Shown: one piece after another, positions 42,548-51,999 of the stretch
Numbering within the stretch: position 1 is the first letter of the stretch
How the letters are laid out: each line of letters begins with the position of its first letter
From: Streptomonospora litoralis
GTDB taxonomy: Bacteria; Actinomycetota; Actinomycetes; Streptosporangiales; Streptosporangiaceae
Direction of reading: 5' to 3'
Assembly: GCF_004323735.1 (NCBI RefSeq)
Contig: NZ_CP036455.1
Span: forward strand, 367,101-431,100
DNA: 64,000 nt
Translations under genes and position numbers: made by a program
The notes under the pieces: model-generated
The model's database searches: none
Told to the model about the DNA's origin: nothing
What the model saw: only the letters and a program-made list of their open reading frames with translations

Positions 42548-43225
42548 ATGCGCGATACGTATCATGAGGAGCTTGACTCCCTCAGCGAGCGCCTCGTCGA
42601 GATGACGCGGCTTGCCCGTCACGCGGTCGCACGTGCGACCACCGCACTGCTCGACGCCGACCTGAATGCGGCGCAGGAGGTCATCTCGGGCGACGAGGAG
42701 CTCAACCGGCTGGATGAGGAGATCGAGGCCACGGCGTTCGACCTGATGGCCCGGCAGCAGCCGGTGGCACGTGACCTGCGCATCATCATCACCTCACTGC
42801 ACATGGCCGGCGATCTGGAGCGCATGGGCGACCACGCGGTGCACATAGCGAAGATCGCGCGCCGCCGCCACCCCGACTCCGCCATCCCCAAGGAGTTGCG
42901 CTCCACGGTGCTGGAGATGGGCCACCAGGCCGAGCTGCTGGTCATCAAGGCGGGGGAGGTCGTCTCGGAGCGCGACGCGGAGAAGGCGCTCGAACTCGAC
43001 TCCGACGACGACCGGATGGACCGGCTGCGCCGTCGGCTGCTCACCCGGATCCTCGACCCGAACTGGCAGCACGGGGTCGAGGCGACCATGGACGTCACCC
43101 TGGCCGGGCGCTTCTACGAGCGCTTCGGCGACCACGCGGTGCACGTCGCCGACAACCTCGTTTACATGGTGACGGGGGAGCGGCCCAACGACCAGGAGCG
43201 GGAGACCGAGGGCCCTCGGGCCTAG
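42548..43225 (+). CDS. phoU: Phosphate signalling protein PhoU
   Basis: 225 residues, all-helical, two PhoU repeats. The metal-binding E/DxxxD patterns are visible (DLERMGDHAVHIAKIARR in repeat 1; RFYERFGDHAVHVADNLVYM in repeat 2). PhoU links the Pst transporter to the kinase and dampens the phosphate response. The ATG follows GGGACGATGTGAACC. Divergent from the two-component genes. Confidence 0.95.
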   Translation: MRDTYHEELDSLSERLVEMTRLARHAVARATTALLDADLNAAQEVISGDEELNRLDEEIEATAFDLMARQQPVARDLRIIITSLHMAGDLERMGDHAVHIAKIARRRHPDSAIPKELRSTVLEMGHQAELLVIKAGEVVSERDAEKALELDSDDDRMDRLRRRLLTRILDPNWQHGVEATMDVTLAGRFYERFGDHAVHVADNLVYMVTGERPNDQERETEGPRA

Positions 43226-43677
43226 CGCCGGTCCGCCGGCGTGCGCCGTGCGCCGGTCGGCGCCCTGGGAATCGGCACTGCCGGGTCGGCCGTCTCGGCG
43301 ACGGGGAGCGCGGTCGGCCCGGCTGCGTGCCGCGGCCGCAGCCGGGGTGCGGGGCCTCGCACCCCCGCGAGCTGCGCTTGGGCCGAAGCGGGGCGCCAAA
43401 CCCCGGCCGCTGCACGCGAGCGCGAACGCGGTGAGATGATGGGGTGGGAGGTACCTCCTTCGGGCATCCCCCGCGCGCCGACCAGAGGCGCGCGCGACAG
43501 CGGGTGGCAGCCGCTGCGGCCGTCGTCAGGCACGTATTCCGGAGTGGCCGGAAGCACCTGACGTGAGCTTTGTCAAGACCCCGAATGCGGCACTGACCTG
43601 CGCGTACGTAAACCCGATAGGTACGTTAAGTCACAGATTCGTGGTATCCTGGTGGTAGCGGAAGGGGTACTTGTCAC
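43226..43677. other. Intergenic region upstream of carD with its promoter
   Basis: 452 bp without a supported gene. The last 90 bp are AT-richer and hold a -10-like TATCCT (43645-43650). TACGTT stands 17 nt upstream as a weak -35. GTACGTaaacccgataggTACGTT forms an inverted repeat around it. A purine-rich GGAAGGGG precedes the carD ATG. Confidence 0.5.
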
Positions 43678-44160
43678 ATGACTTTCAAGGTCGGCGACAC
43701 CGTTGTCTACCCCCATCATGGGGCTGCTCGTATTGAGGCGATCGAGACTCGCACCATTAAGGGCGAGGATAGGACCTACCTCGTTCTCCGGGTCGACAAG
43801 GGTGATCTCACAGTACGCGTACCGGCTGAGAACGCCCAGGACGTCGGTGTTCGCGACGTTGTCGGGCAGGACGGCCTGGACCATGTCTTCGAGGTCCTGC
43901 GCGCACCGCACACCGAGGAACCCACGAACTGGTCGCGGCGCTACAAGGCGAACCTGGAGAAGCTCGCCTCCGGCGACGTCAACAAGGTCGCGGAGGTCGT
44001 GCGCGACCTCTGGCGGCGCGACAAGGAGCGCGGGCTCTCGGCCGGCGAGAAGCGCATGCTCGCCAAGGCGCGCCAGATCCTCGTGAGCGAGCTCGCGCTC
44101 GCGGAGAAGACCAACGAGGACAAGGCCGAGGCGCTTCTCGACGAGGTTCTCACCAACTGA
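43678..44160 (+). CDS. carD: RNA polymerase-binding transcription factor CarD
   Basis: 160 residues. N-terminal Tudor-like RNAP-interaction domain ([20 protein letters not shown]) and a C-terminal DNA-binding helical domain ([20 protein letters not shown] with the conserved Trp that wedges the upstream edge of the bubble). CarD stabilises open promoter complexes and is essential in mycobacteria. The next gene is ispF; in many actinomycetes ispD lies between them but it is absent here. Confidence 0.97.
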   Translation: MTFKVGDTVVYPHHGAARIEAIETRTIKGEDRTYLVLRVDKGDLTVRVPAENAQDVGVRDVVGQDGLDHVFEVLRAPHTEEPTNWSRRYKANLEKLASGDVNKVAEVVRDLWRRDKERGLSAGEKRMLAKARQILVSELALAEKTNEDKAEALLDEVLTN

Positions 44161-44185
44161 CAAAAGCCACGAAAACGACCGCATT

Positions 44186-44668
44186 ATGACAAGAATGCCG
44201 AGGGTGGGCGTCGGTACCGACGTCCACCCTTTTGCTTCCGGAAGAATTCTCTTTCTGGCCGGATTGGAATGGCCGGACGAAACCGGCGTGAGCGGCCATT
44301 CGGACGGCGACGTCGCCGCGCACGCCGCCTGCGACGCACTGTTCTCGGCGAGCGGCCTGGGCGATCTGGGCAGCCAGTTCGGCACCGGCGATCCCCGTTG
44401 GAAGGGCGCCTCCGGTGTCGCTTTGCTGACCGAGGCAGCCGCGCGGGTGCGCCGAGCCGGCTTCGAGATCGGCAACGTCGCGGTGCAGATCATCGGCAAC
44501 CGCCCCAAGTTCGCGCCGCGCAGAGCCGAGGCCGAACGGGTGCTGTCAGCGGCCGCGGGTGCTTCGGTGTCGGTGTCGGCCACCACCACCGACGGTCTGG
44601 GGCTGACCGGCCGCGGCGAAGGCATCGCAGCCATCGCCACGGCACTGTGCGCACCCCTGGACTCCTGA
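44186..44668 (+). CDS. ispF: 2-C-methyl-D-erythritol 2,4-cyclodiphosphate synthase
   Basis: 160 residues. Zinc-site residues D12 and H14 in VGTDVHPF and H46 in [17 protein letters not shown]. The [13 protein letters not shown] loop binds the CDP moiety. It forms the cyclodiphosphate of the MEP isoprenoid pathway, which also feeds geosmin synthesis. It starts 25 bp after carD, so it is likely co-transcribed. An ATG 9 nt downstream is an alternative start. Confidence 0.95.
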   Translation: MTRMPRVGVGTDVHPFASGRILFLAGLEWPDETGVSGHSDGDVAAHAACDALFSASGLGDLGSQFGTGDPRWKGASGVALLTEAAARVRRAGFEIGNVAVQIIGNRPKFAPRRAEAERVLSAAAGASVSVSATTTDGLGLTGRGEGIAAIATALCAPLDS

Positions 44669-44853
44669 CCGCACGGCGGCGAGCCGCGGGCGGCGCACGC
44701 CGCCAGAGCCGGGATTCAGGAGCCGCCCTGCGCGCCAGGCGCGGCGCGGGTCCGGCGCGCCGCATCGAGACTGTACGCACGGTCATGCTCGGCGCCGAGA
44801 ACGGCGCCACGGAGAGTCTCGCCACTCCTGCGGTGCCCGACGGCCGACCCCCT

Positions 44854-46836
44854 TTACTCCTCGGGCGGTGTGGGCTCGCTGCGCACCCGGTTGGACGGCG
44901 GGTCCTCCGGCGGCTGCGACGCGGGGCCGCGACGGGGCGACCGTCGCGGCTTGAGGACCATGGGGCGCTTCTCTATCGGCGGCACCGCGGGGTAGGCGAG
45001 GCCGCGGGGCGGCTCGTGGGACTCGGCGTCGGAGGGAAGCGGGGCCGGGGCCGGATCGCCGTTCTCGGTTTCGGCGGAGACCGGCGCGGGACCGGTAGCA
45101 GGCGCATCGGCGGCAGGCTCGCCCTCGTCGCTGGTGGGGTCGCCCGCGGGCAGGTCGTGCACGAAGCCGTCGGTGTCCTCGGCAGCCTGCGGCGCCGCGG
45201 GCGCTTCGGTCGCACTCGCGGCGTGATCGTCGCCGCCGCCGTGCCTGTCACCTGACGCCGGCTCGGCGGTCGGCGGCGCGGGCGCGGCCCGCTTGATGGG
45301 GTTCTCGGCTGCGCCGGGCGTGCGCTTGGGCAGTTCGGGGGCGCCGCGCTCCGCGGGGCCGCCTTCGCCCTCGGGCGCGGCGGCCGGTGCGCCGGGAGTT
45401 GCGGAACCGGTGTCGTCGGCAGCGGCGGCGGTGGAGGCGGGGGCTTCGGGCGCGGGTGTGTCGCCCGTCGGCTCCTCCCGCGCGGCGGGCACGGCGTCGG
45501 TCCGGTACGTCTCCGGACCGGTGAGGTGGTCGCCCGACTCCCCGTCCCATCCGGCCACGGCGGTCTCAGGCGCGGTCGCTTGGGCGGCGGGTCCGGCGTC
45601 GGCCACGGAGCGCTCCGGGGGTGCGGGGTCGGTTCCGCCGGGGGTGTCCTCCGAGACTTCCGCCGGTGCGGCGCCGGGGGGAGGAACCTCCGGATCGGCG
45701 CCGGAACCGGGTTCGGGCCGCTCGCGCTCGGCTGCGGTGGGCGTCTCCGCGGCGTCCGGCGCGGGCCCCTCCGGTTCTGTGCCGGTCTCTGTGACGCGGG
45801 CCTCTGCCGCCGCGGAGTCGGCGGACCGCGGCCCGTTCTCGGCGGTCCTCGGCGCTTCACCGCCTGCGGAGACCGCCGACGCGTTGGGCCATAGCAGGGC
45901 GGTGGGCGAGTCGTCGCGTTCGTCCGATGCCGTGTCCGGCCTGCCCGCCGCCGTCTCCGCCTGCTCCGTCGGCTGCGCGGTATCGCCGCTCCCCTCCCGG
46001 GCGCTGCCGCGGCGGCGGCCGAGGAAGCCCATTCGGCGGCCGCGCCCCGGCCCGGACGGCTCGGGTGCGGCAGGCGCGGGATGTTCAGGACGCGTAGGAC
46101 GCTCGCCGGGCTGGGGACGCGGCGGATGCAGGCCGGGATCGCGGAAGTCGGCCGGTTCGGTTTCGCGCGCCGGCCTCGGGTCCTCGCCGTCCGGCTCGAA
46201 CGCGGGCGCGGGTTCGGCGCCGCGTCCGGAATCCGCCGGGGTCTCCGGCTGCAGGACTTCGCCGAGGGGCTGGGTGTCCTGCCGGCGGTCGACCGCGGGG
46301 GGAGCGGGCTCCGTATCGGGTTCCGCGCGTTCGGTGCGCCCCTCGCGGGAGGAGCGGGGGCGGGTGCCGGGGATCTCCCCCCGTACGTGCATGACCACCC
46401 AGAGGAACAGCCGGAAGGCCACGAGGAGCGCCACCCAGGGAGCGACGGCGGCAACGACGAGCGCGACGTCGGGCACCAGCACGCGGTCGCCGGCCTGGAG
46501 CGCGCTCGCGCCGGCGCCGAGGGCGACCAGGGCGAGGATCAGGCCGTCCACCCACAGGCGGCGCGAACGGGGGGCCGTGCGCAGCACGTAGCTCGTCCAG
46601 AGGGCCATGAGCACCAGCAGTGTGAACCCGGCCGGGTAGAGGTGGGCGTAGCGGCCGTCGATGTCGCCCTGGACGGCGACCTGGTAGATGCCGTTGTAGG
46701 AGAGCAGGACGGCGCAGGCCGCGATCACCAGGACGCCGAGAGCCGTGACGAGCACGGCGGCGACCGGGGAGCCGGAGCGCGGCGGTTCGACGGTATTGCG
46801 TGCACTCGGGGTTCGGGAGGAGCTTTTAACGGCCAT
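44854..46836 (-). CDS. Membrane protein with long Pro/Glu/Ala-rich cytosolic tail (DUF2637-like N-terminus)
   Basis: 660 residues. Four hydrophobic helices lie in residues about 23-150 ([40 protein letters not shown] and others), reminiscent of the DUF2637/SpdB-like membrane proteins. The remaining 500 residues are low-complexity and rich in Pro, Glu and Ala, with no repeat unit clear enough to name. A short conserved-looking end, [20 protein letters not shown], is basic. Function unknown. It is transcribed away from cysS. Confidence 0.65.
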   Translation of the reverse strand: MAVKSSSRTPSARNTVEPPRSGSPVAAVLVTALGVLVIAACAVLLSYNGIYQVAVQGDIDGRYAHLYPAGFTLLVLMALWTSYVLRTAPRSRRLWVDGLILALVALGAGASALQAGDRVLVPDVALVVAAVAPWVALLVAFRLFLWVVMHVRGEIPGTRPRSSREGRTERAEPDTEPAPPAVDRRQDTQPLGEVLQPETPADSGRGAEPAPAFEPDGEDPRPARETEPADFRDPGLHPPRPQPGERPTRPEHPAPAAPEPSGPGRGRRMGFLGRRRGSAREGSGDTAQPTEQAETAAGRPDTASDERDDSPTALLWPNASAVSAGGEAPRTAENGPRSADSAAAEARVTETGTEPEGPAPDAAETPTAAERERPEPGSGADPEVPPPGAAPAEVSEDTPGGTDPAPPERSVADAGPAAQATAPETAVAGWDGESGDHLTGPETYRTDAVPAAREEPTGDTPAPEAPASTAAAADDTGSATPGAPAAAPEGEGGPAERGAPELPKRTPGAAENPIKRAAPAPPTAEPASGDRHGGGDDHAASATEAPAAPQAAEDTDGFVHDLPAGDPTSDEGEPAADAPATGPAPVSAETENGDPAPAPLPSDAESHEPPRGLAYPAVPPIEKRPMVLKPRRSPRRGPASQPPEDPPSNRVRSEPTPPEE

Positions 46837-47308
46837 CGTGCGCAGAAGCGTAGCCGAGCGAACGCGGCGAACACGAGGTACCGCCCGAAACCGACCGCAT
46901 AGCGGTGTACCGCCGCGAGACGTCCATGCGGAATTCTTCCGGTTCGACAGTGGCGTTCGCTGCGCGGATCACGGATCGGCGGCCGATGCAGCGGCGGGAT
47001 GCGTTTTTCCGGACAATCGATGCGGAATTGCGGACGGCCCATTTTCGACTCGGCAGGTTTCCGCTATCCGGGGCAGCCTGCGGGGCGGTCCGTTCCGGGC
47101 GTTCCGGCCCCGTGGGTGTGATGGGTCACATCACGTTAATACCCGGGTCATGGCGGGACCGCAAGGATGCGCCGCTGCGCCAGGAGGCCACAGGTCGGCC
47201 GAGCGGCCGCGGACGCGGGTGCCGGGAGGCGGGTGCGTGCGCGGACAGGGGCGGTCGGCTGTGGACACCGCGCCCGTGGTAAGGAAGCGAACCGCTACCC
47301 TGGGCGGT
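46837..47308. other. Divergent intergenic region before cysS
   Basis: 472 bp. No convincing gene; frames are Arg-rich. TACCCT at 47296-47301 ends 7 nt before the cysS GTG, suggesting a leaderless promoter. GTGATGGGTCACATCACG near 47117-47134 is an imperfect inverted repeat and a possible operator. Confidence 0.45.
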
Positions 47309-48712
47309 GTGAGTCTGCGCTTCTATGACACCAGTGCCCGCCAGGTCCGCGACTTCACACCCCTGCGCGAGGGGCGTGCATCGCTGTACCTGTGTGGCGC
47401 CACGGTGCAGGCGCCGCCCCACATCGGCCACATCCGGTCGGGCGTGAACTTCGACATCCTGCGCCGATGGCTGGAGTACCGCGGCTACCGCGTCACGCTC
47501 TGCCGCAACGTCACCGACATCGACGACAAGATCATCGACGTCGCCACCGGGGAGGGCGTCGAGTGGTGGGAGGTCGCCGAGCGCAACCAGCGCGCCTTCA
47601 CCTCCGCTTACGACATCCTCGGCTGCCTGCCGCCCACGGTCGAGCCGCGTGCCACGGGCCACGTGCCCGAGATGATCGAGCTGATGCGCCGGCTGATCGA
47701 CCGCGGCCACGCCTACGTCTCCGAGGACGGTTCCGGCGACGTCTACTTCGACGTGCGCTCCTTCCCCGGCTACGGCGCGCTGTCCAACCAGCGCATCGAG
47801 CAGATGCGCGGCGCCGGCGACACCGAGGACGACCGCCGCAAGCACGACCCCCGCGACTTCGCCCTGTGGAAGGGCGCCCGGCCGGGCGAGCCGAGTTGGG
47901 AGACCCCGTGGGGGCGCGGCCGCCCCGGCTGGCATCTGGAGTGCTCGGCCATGTCGACCAAGTACCTGGGCAGCTCCTTCGATATCCACGGCGGCGGGCT
48001 CGACCTCGTGTTCCCCCACCACGAGAACGAGGTCGCCCAGTCCAAGGCCGCCGGCGACGGTTTCGCCCAGTACTGGCTGCACAACGGGCTGCTGGCCGTC
48101 GGCGGCGAGAAGATGAGCAAGTCGCTGGGCAATTCGCTGCTGATCCCGATCATGGTGCGCAAGGTGCGGCCGGTCGAGCTGCGCTACTACCTCGCCCAGG
48201 CGCACTACCGCTCGATCATCGACTACTCCGACGAATCGCTCCACGAGGCCGCCGCCGCCTACCAGCGCATCGAGGGGTTCCTGGTCCGCGCTTGCGAGGT
48301 CGTCGGCGACGTCGAACCCGCGGCCGAGGTCCCCGATCCGTTCGCGGCGGCCCTCGACGACGACCTCGGCGTCTCGCAGGCGCTGGCGGTCGTGCACGGG
48401 CAGGTGCGCGAAGGCAACACCGCCATCACCGAGGGCGCAAAGGAGCGGGTCGCCGAAGCCGCCGGGCGGGTGCGCGCGATGACGGCCGTCCTCGGCCTCG
48501 ACCCGCTGTCCGACACCTGGGCAGCAAGCGAGGGCTCCGGTCTGCGCGACGTGGTCGACGCCCTGGTGGCTGTCGCCCTCGACCAGCGCCAGGCCGCCCG
48601 CGGACGCAAGGACTACGCGGCCGCCGACGCCATCCGCGACCGGTTGCTCGCCGCCGGCGTCGTCGTCGAGGACACCCCGCGCGGGCCTCGCTGGGAACTG
48701 CGGCGCGACTGA
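47309..48712 (+). CDS. cysS: Cysteinyl-tRNA synthetase
   Basis: 467 residues, class I. HIGH motif H38-I-G-H in [17 protein letters not shown], and KMSKS at about 268-272 ([11 protein letters not shown]). The zinc site includes C29, the Cys of HLECSAM and the FPHHENE segment. The catalytic-core motif reads [13 protein letters not shown] where many enzymes have CGPTVYNxxHIGN, a variant I associate with actinomycetes. The mycothiol enzyme MshC is related, but the full-length C-terminal DALR-type region and the KMSKS context favour CysS. The GTG start is supported by the leaderless -10 at 47296. Confidence 0.92.
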   Translation: MSLRFYDTSARQVRDFTPLREGRASLYLCGATVQAPPHIGHIRSGVNFDILRRWLEYRGYRVTLCRNVTDIDDKIIDVATGEGVEWWEVAERNQRAFTSAYDILGCLPPTVEPRATGHVPEMIELMRRLIDRGHAYVSEDGSGDVYFDVRSFPGYGALSNQRIEQMRGAGDTEDDRRKHDPRDFALWKGARPGEPSWETPWGRGRPGWHLECSAMSTKYLGSSFDIHGGGLDLVFPHHENEVAQSKAAGDGFAQYWLHNGLLAVGGEKMSKSLGNSLLIPIMVRKVRPVELRYYLAQAHYRSIIDYSDESLHEAAAAYQRIEGFLVRACEVVGDVEPAAEVPDPFAAALDDDLGVSQALAVVHGQVREGNTAITEGAKERVAEAAGRVRAMTAVLGLDPLSDTWAASEGSGLRDVVDALVAVALDQRQAARGRKDYAAADAIRDRLLAAGVVVEDTPRGPRWELRRD

Positions 48713-49061
48713 GTGGGCGACGACGCGCCCGTGCGAGCGGCGGGGACGGCCGCCGTTCCTCCGTAGCGAACGACGGCCCGGCCGGCGCGCGCTCCGCCAT
48801 GCGATGGCGCGGACACCCGCCGGTATGGGCGACCATGGAGGGAGCGCCGCAGGAGCAGCACGGACTCCGCGGGGGACGAGGCCCGCGGCCGTCTTTCGCT
48901 CCGGCGCCGATCGCAGGGCTGTGTACGCAGCCCGGACACATAGGCGCAGACCGGTCCTCCGGATCGTGCGCGCGTCAGGCGACCGGGCCGAACCACGCGG
49001 ACGGGCTCCACCGGCGCGGCGCGGCACCAGCAGCGTCAACCGAAGGGTGAGGACGGCAGCC
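48713..49061. other. Intergenic region cysS to rlmB
   Basis: 349 bp with no supported gene. I see no member of the window's repeat families and no obvious terminator. GTGAGGACGGCAGCC before 49062 contains a weak ribosome-binding site for rlmB. Confidence 0.4.
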
Positions 49062-50078
49062 ATGCCGGCGAAGAAGAGCAAGAAGGGCCCGACCAAGGGC
49101 AGCGGCGGCAAGGGGAAGCGCTCCCTGGAGGGCAAGAAGGGCACACCGGCGGCGGAGGACCGCCACTGGTACGCGGACAAGCAGCGCCGGGACGCCAAGA
49201 AGAAGCCGGCGAAGCCCGCCGCGTCCGCCCCGCCGCGCGCCGCCGGCGGCGACGGCCGCGCCAAGGGAGCCCAGCCGGGTACCGGCACTGCGCCCTCCGG
49301 CGGCGGATCGGACCTCCTCGTCGGCCGCAACCCGGTCGTCGAGGCGCTGCGCGCGGGCATGCCGGCCACCCGGTTTTTCCTGGTCAACAGCCTGGACCAG
49401 GACGAACGCGTCACCGAGGCCGCCCGCCTGGCGGGCGAGGCCGGCCTGGAGATCCGCGAGGTCTCGCGTTCGGAGCTGGACCGCCGCTGCGACAGCCAGG
49501 GCCAGCCGGGCGCAGCCCACCAGGGCGTCGCGCTGCAGACGCGGCAGTACCGCTACTGGGACCCCGAGGACATGCTGGAGGCGGCCAGTGCCACCGCCCA
49601 GGAGACCGGCGTGCCGCCGCTCATCGTGGCGCTGGACGGGGTCACCGACCCGCACAACCTCGGTGCCGTCGCCCGCTCGGCAGCGGCCTTCGGCGCCCAC
49701 GGCCTACTGATCCCCGAGCGCCGCGCAGCCGGAGTCGGCATCGCCGCCTGGAAGACCTCGGCCGGCACCCTGGCCCGCCTTCCCGTCGCCCAGGCCACCA
49801 ACCTCACGCGCACCCTGAAGTCCTACAAACAGTCCGGCGTTTTCGTCGCGGGCCTCGACGGCTCGGGCGAAACCGAACTCGACGCCCTCAACGTGGCGAC
49901 CGACCCCCTGGTGGTCGTCACCGGCTCCGAGGGCAAGGGCCTCTCCCGCCTGGTCCGCGAGACCTGCGACGAGGTCGCCCGCATCCCGATCAGCGGCGCC
50001 GAGTCCCTCAACGCTTCGGTAGCGGCCGGCGTAGCCCTCTACGAGGTAACCCGCCGCCGCGCGACGTCGGGGCACTGA
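49062..50078 (+). CDS. rlmB: 23S rRNA (guanosine-2'-O)-methyltransferase RlmB (SPOUT/TrmH family)
   Basis: 338 residues. A 75-residue Lys/Arg/Gly-rich extension precedes the substrate-binding domain (LLVGRNPVVEALRAG). The SPOUT knot has LIVALDGVTDPHNLGAVARS, TGSEGKGLSRLV and IPISGAESLNASVAAGVAL. These three motifs bind AdoMet in the trefoil knot. Predicted target is G2251 of 23S rRNA (E. coli numbering), by homology. It usually follows cysS in actinomycetes. It ends 44 bp before tRNA-Thr. Confidence 0.93.
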   Translation: MPAKKSKKGPTKGSGGKGKRSLEGKKGTPAAEDRHWYADKQRRDAKKKPAKPAASAPPRAAGGDGRAKGAQPGTGTAPSGGGSDLLVGRNPVVEALRAGMPATRFFLVNSLDQDERVTEAARLAGEAGLEIREVSRSELDRRCDSQGQPGAAHQGVALQTRQYRYWDPEDMLEAASATAQETGVPPLIVALDGVTDPHNLGAVARSAAAFGAHGLLIPERRAAGVGIAAWKTSAGTLARLPVAQATNLTRTLKSYKQSGVFVAGLDGSGETELDALNVATDPLVVVTGSEGKGLSRLVRETCDEVARIPISGAESLNASVAAGVALYEVTRRRATSGH

Positions 50079-50122
50079 CCACCAACGGGTACGATGCGAC
50101 TGTGCGCCCCTGGGCGGCGCAG

Positions 50123-50195
50123 GCCGACGTAGCTCAATCGGCAGAGCAATCGCCTTGTAAGCGATAGGTTAGGGGTTCGATTCCCCTCGTCGGCT
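50123..50195 (+). tRNA. tRNA-Thr(UGU)
   Basis: 73 nt forming a full cloverleaf: acceptor GCCGACG/CGTCGGC, D-arm GCTC..GAGC, anticodon stem ATCGC/GCGAT with loop CTTGTAA (anticodon TGT, threonine), T-arm AGGGG-TTCGATT-CCCCT, discriminator T. CCA is not encoded. CTTTTT follows directly and can act as a termination tract. Confidence 0.97.
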
Positions 50196-50611
50196 CTTTT
50201 TATGTTCGAAACCGCAGGTGAGAGCGGTGACACGCAACCGCCGCCCGGTGGCGCGCCGCTCCACCCACGCCCGTTGCGCCTCGGACGGCTCATCCGGGAC
50301 CACGTTCGGATCCGCCGCGAGGTGCCAGCCCCCTCGCACTGAGCCCGGCGAATGGACCGCTTGCGCTTGGCGCAGCCCGGCACCGTGGTTCCAGCGTGGA
50401 CCCGCACGGAACGTCCACAAACTCGGTTTGGCCCGTGCTGACGTCGGTACGCCGTAGGGAGGCGGGCTGGATGCAGCCCCCTTGTCGGTCGCGAGCTGTT
50501 CGCCGACCTCCCGCACGAGCGGTTGCGCTTGGCGCTCGGCGCGTGTGGACTTATCGGTCGCAGTAGGCATCAGTCGACCATCACCGTCAGAGAGCGGGAG
50601 TCCGTGACCGC

Positions 50612-50863
50612 ATGAGAGACCAGAAACCGCGGATGTTCCCGCTCTTCCTCTCGGGAGCGCCCCTGCTCCTCATCCCGGTTTTCGGCTGGTGGCTGTGGAG
50701 CAACGGAAGTTATGCGTGGCAGCTTGTGGCCCTCGTGTTCCCATTCGCCCTGCTGAACCTGATCGGCGAAGTGACGGCATACCGGAACCGCGTCCACCTG
50801 AGTGCCGATGTCGACCGATGGCCGCTTTCCACGAAGCTGCACGGCAGCCGGGCGCGGCCGTAA
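50612..50863 (+). CDS. Small two-helix membrane protein, hypothetical
   Basis: 83 residues. Two hydrophobic segments: MFPLFLSGAPLLLIPVFGWW and WQLVALVFPFALLNLIGEV, followed by a charged tail. The hydrophobic pattern is more credible than a chance frame. The ribosome-binding site is weak (GGGAG about 15 nt upstream) and no family is recognised. It lies in the gene-poor stretch after tRNA-Thr. Confidence 0.4.
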   Translation: MRDQKPRMFPLFLSGAPLLLIPVFGWWLWSNGSYAWQLVALVFPFALLNLIGEVTAYRNRVHLSADVDRWPLSTKLHGSRARP

Positions 50864-50883
50864 TCCGTGCGGCTCGGGTGTAC

Positions 50884-51084
50884 ATGGACCTCGCCGGCGC
50901 TGTGATCTGTGCGCGGGTCGCGGCTGAGTCCTACATGGACGGAGTGGTTGCGGGCGCTGTGGTGGGCGCCGTCTTTTGCATTGGGAGTCTCATCGGCGGT
51001 GTAAGCCACCTGGTGGACTACGTGCGCGACCGGCGACGACTGCGGGTTCACCCGTCCACCTCCCCCGACGACCCGACGAGGTAA
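50884..51084 (+). CDS. Small membrane-associated ORF, hypothetical
   Basis: 66 residues. A hydrophobic glycine-rich helix (GVVAGAVVGAVFCIGSLIGG) is followed by LVDYVRDRRRLR. It begins 21 bp after the preceding small ORF ends, so the two may form a unit. There is no clear ribosome-binding site or family. Weak support. Confidence 0.3.
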   Translation: MDLAGAVICARVAAESYMDGVVAGAVVGAVFCIGSLIGGVSHLVDYVRDRRRLRVHPSTSPDDPTR

Positions 51085-51310
51085 ACCAGGCCGGCCGAGA
51101 GAGCCACAGCCGCAACGGCAATAGGCGTTCGGACGAGAACCCGGTCCTTTTCCCGGGGACAACGGCACAGACGGGGGCGGAGCAGGAATTCGGCTAACGG
51201 GCACGGGCGCGCATGCGCCGAATCTGTCCGTGCGGCCGTTCTCGGTGCCGACATCGGGCCTGCGGATATGCTCGGCGCGCCGTCGGGGGCCCGGATCGAT
51301 CCAGTGCTTC

Positions 51311-51889
51311 TTAAGGCGACGGCGTACTCGTGAGGTGTCTCATCGCCGACAGGGTCTGGTTGACGGTGGCCGGAAGGTCGGGGTCGCCGTGCTGCTCGAG
51401 CCAGCGGTGCACCGCTATCCGGAACGTGGTCACGGCGATCTCGGCCGCCAACCGGGCGGTCAGGCCGTCGACGCCGCGGTCGCGGAAGCCCTGCTCCAAG
51501 CTTTCCGACAGCAGCGAGAACTTGCGCAGCTCGCGCTCATGCAGGGCCGGTTCGGCGTCGATCGCGGATCGTCGGCGTAGCAGGTAGTCGAGGCTGCGGC
51601 CCTCGAACATCTCGGCCGCGGTGGGGGCCAGGCCCTCGGTGATCAGCTCCATCGGGCCGAGTGAGGGTGGGGCCTCGGCCATGAAGCGGGCCACCTGCTC
51701 GGGGACCAGCTCGTCGCCGGCGAACAGCACCTCACGCTTGTCGGCGAAGTGCCGGAAGAACGTACGGGTCGTGAGCCCCGCCCGTGCCGTGATCTGCGGC
51801 ACCGTGGTCTCGGCGAAGCCCTGCTCAAGGAAGAGATCGAGCGCAGCCTGCTCCAGTCGTTCCCGCGCGCCCGGCTGCCATCGCCCCAT
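51311..51889 (-). CDS. TetR family transcriptional regulator
   Basis: 192 residues. An N-terminal helix-turn-helix (ALDLFLEQGFAETTVPQITA, GLTTRTFFRHFADKREVL) is typical of TetR proteins. The C-terminal ligand domain is variable, and the effector is unknown. Divergent from the saccharopine-dehydrogenase-like gene, with repeated operator-like sequences between them, so it probably represses that gene and itself. Confidence 0.92.
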   Translation of the reverse strand: MGRWQPGARERLEQAALDLFLEQGFAETTVPQITARAGLTTRTFFRHFADKREVLFAGDELVPEQVARFMAEAPPSLGPMELITEGLAPTAAEMFEGRSLDYLLRRRSAIDAEPALHERELRKFSLLSESLEQGFRDRGVDGLTARLAAEIAVTTFRIAVHRWLEQHGDPDLPATVNQTLSAMRHLTSTPSP

Positions 51890-51900
51890 GCGGCGGAGTC

Positions 51901-51986
51901 TAGTGATGGCACGTCGTTGCGGCGAACATTAGTGATGACACGTCGTGTCGTACTATGCGATAGTGATGACACGACGTGCCATGACC
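51901..51986. promoter_or_regulatory. Repeated TetR operator-like sites
   Basis: Three related sites occur in the 110-bp divergent gap: TAGTGATGGCACGTCGTTG (51901), TAGTGATGACACGTCGTGTC continuing to GTACTA (51930-51955), and TAGTGATGACACGACGTGCC (51961). The middle one is a near-perfect palindrome centred on GACACGTCGTGTC. Spacing of about 30 bp suggests cooperative binding on one face of the DNA. Confidence 0.65.
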
Positions 51987-51999
51987 AGTGGGGGCGAAC

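Larger units (their letters stand above)
50196..51310. other. Gene-poor stretch downstream of tRNA-Thr
   Basis: About 1.1 kb with only small, weak ORFs and more mixed codon composition than the flanks. A 133-codon minus-strand frame (50169-50570) runs into the tRNA and looks degenerate. Two small plus-strand ORFs with membrane character are listed separately. A short minus frame with a single hydrophobic segment lies at 51048-51254. A position 3' of a tRNA is a classic integration site, so this may be a decayed island; no second copy of the tRNA 3' end was found in the window. Confidence 0.4.

Noticed and set aside
47309-48712. MshC (mycothiol cysteine ligase) in place of CysS
   Set aside because: MshC is a shorter CysS paralogue; this protein has the full C-terminal region and lies in the carD-ispF-cysS-rlmB order expected for cysS.
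50178-50195. Attachment site at the tRNA-Thr 3' end
   Set aside because: No second copy of the tRNA 3' sequence and no integrase gene were found in the window.
50169-50570. 133-codon minus-strand ORF ending inside tRNA-Thr
   Set aside because: It reads into the tRNA gene, lacks a ribosome-binding site and has no recognisable domain; kept only as part of the gene-poor stretch.
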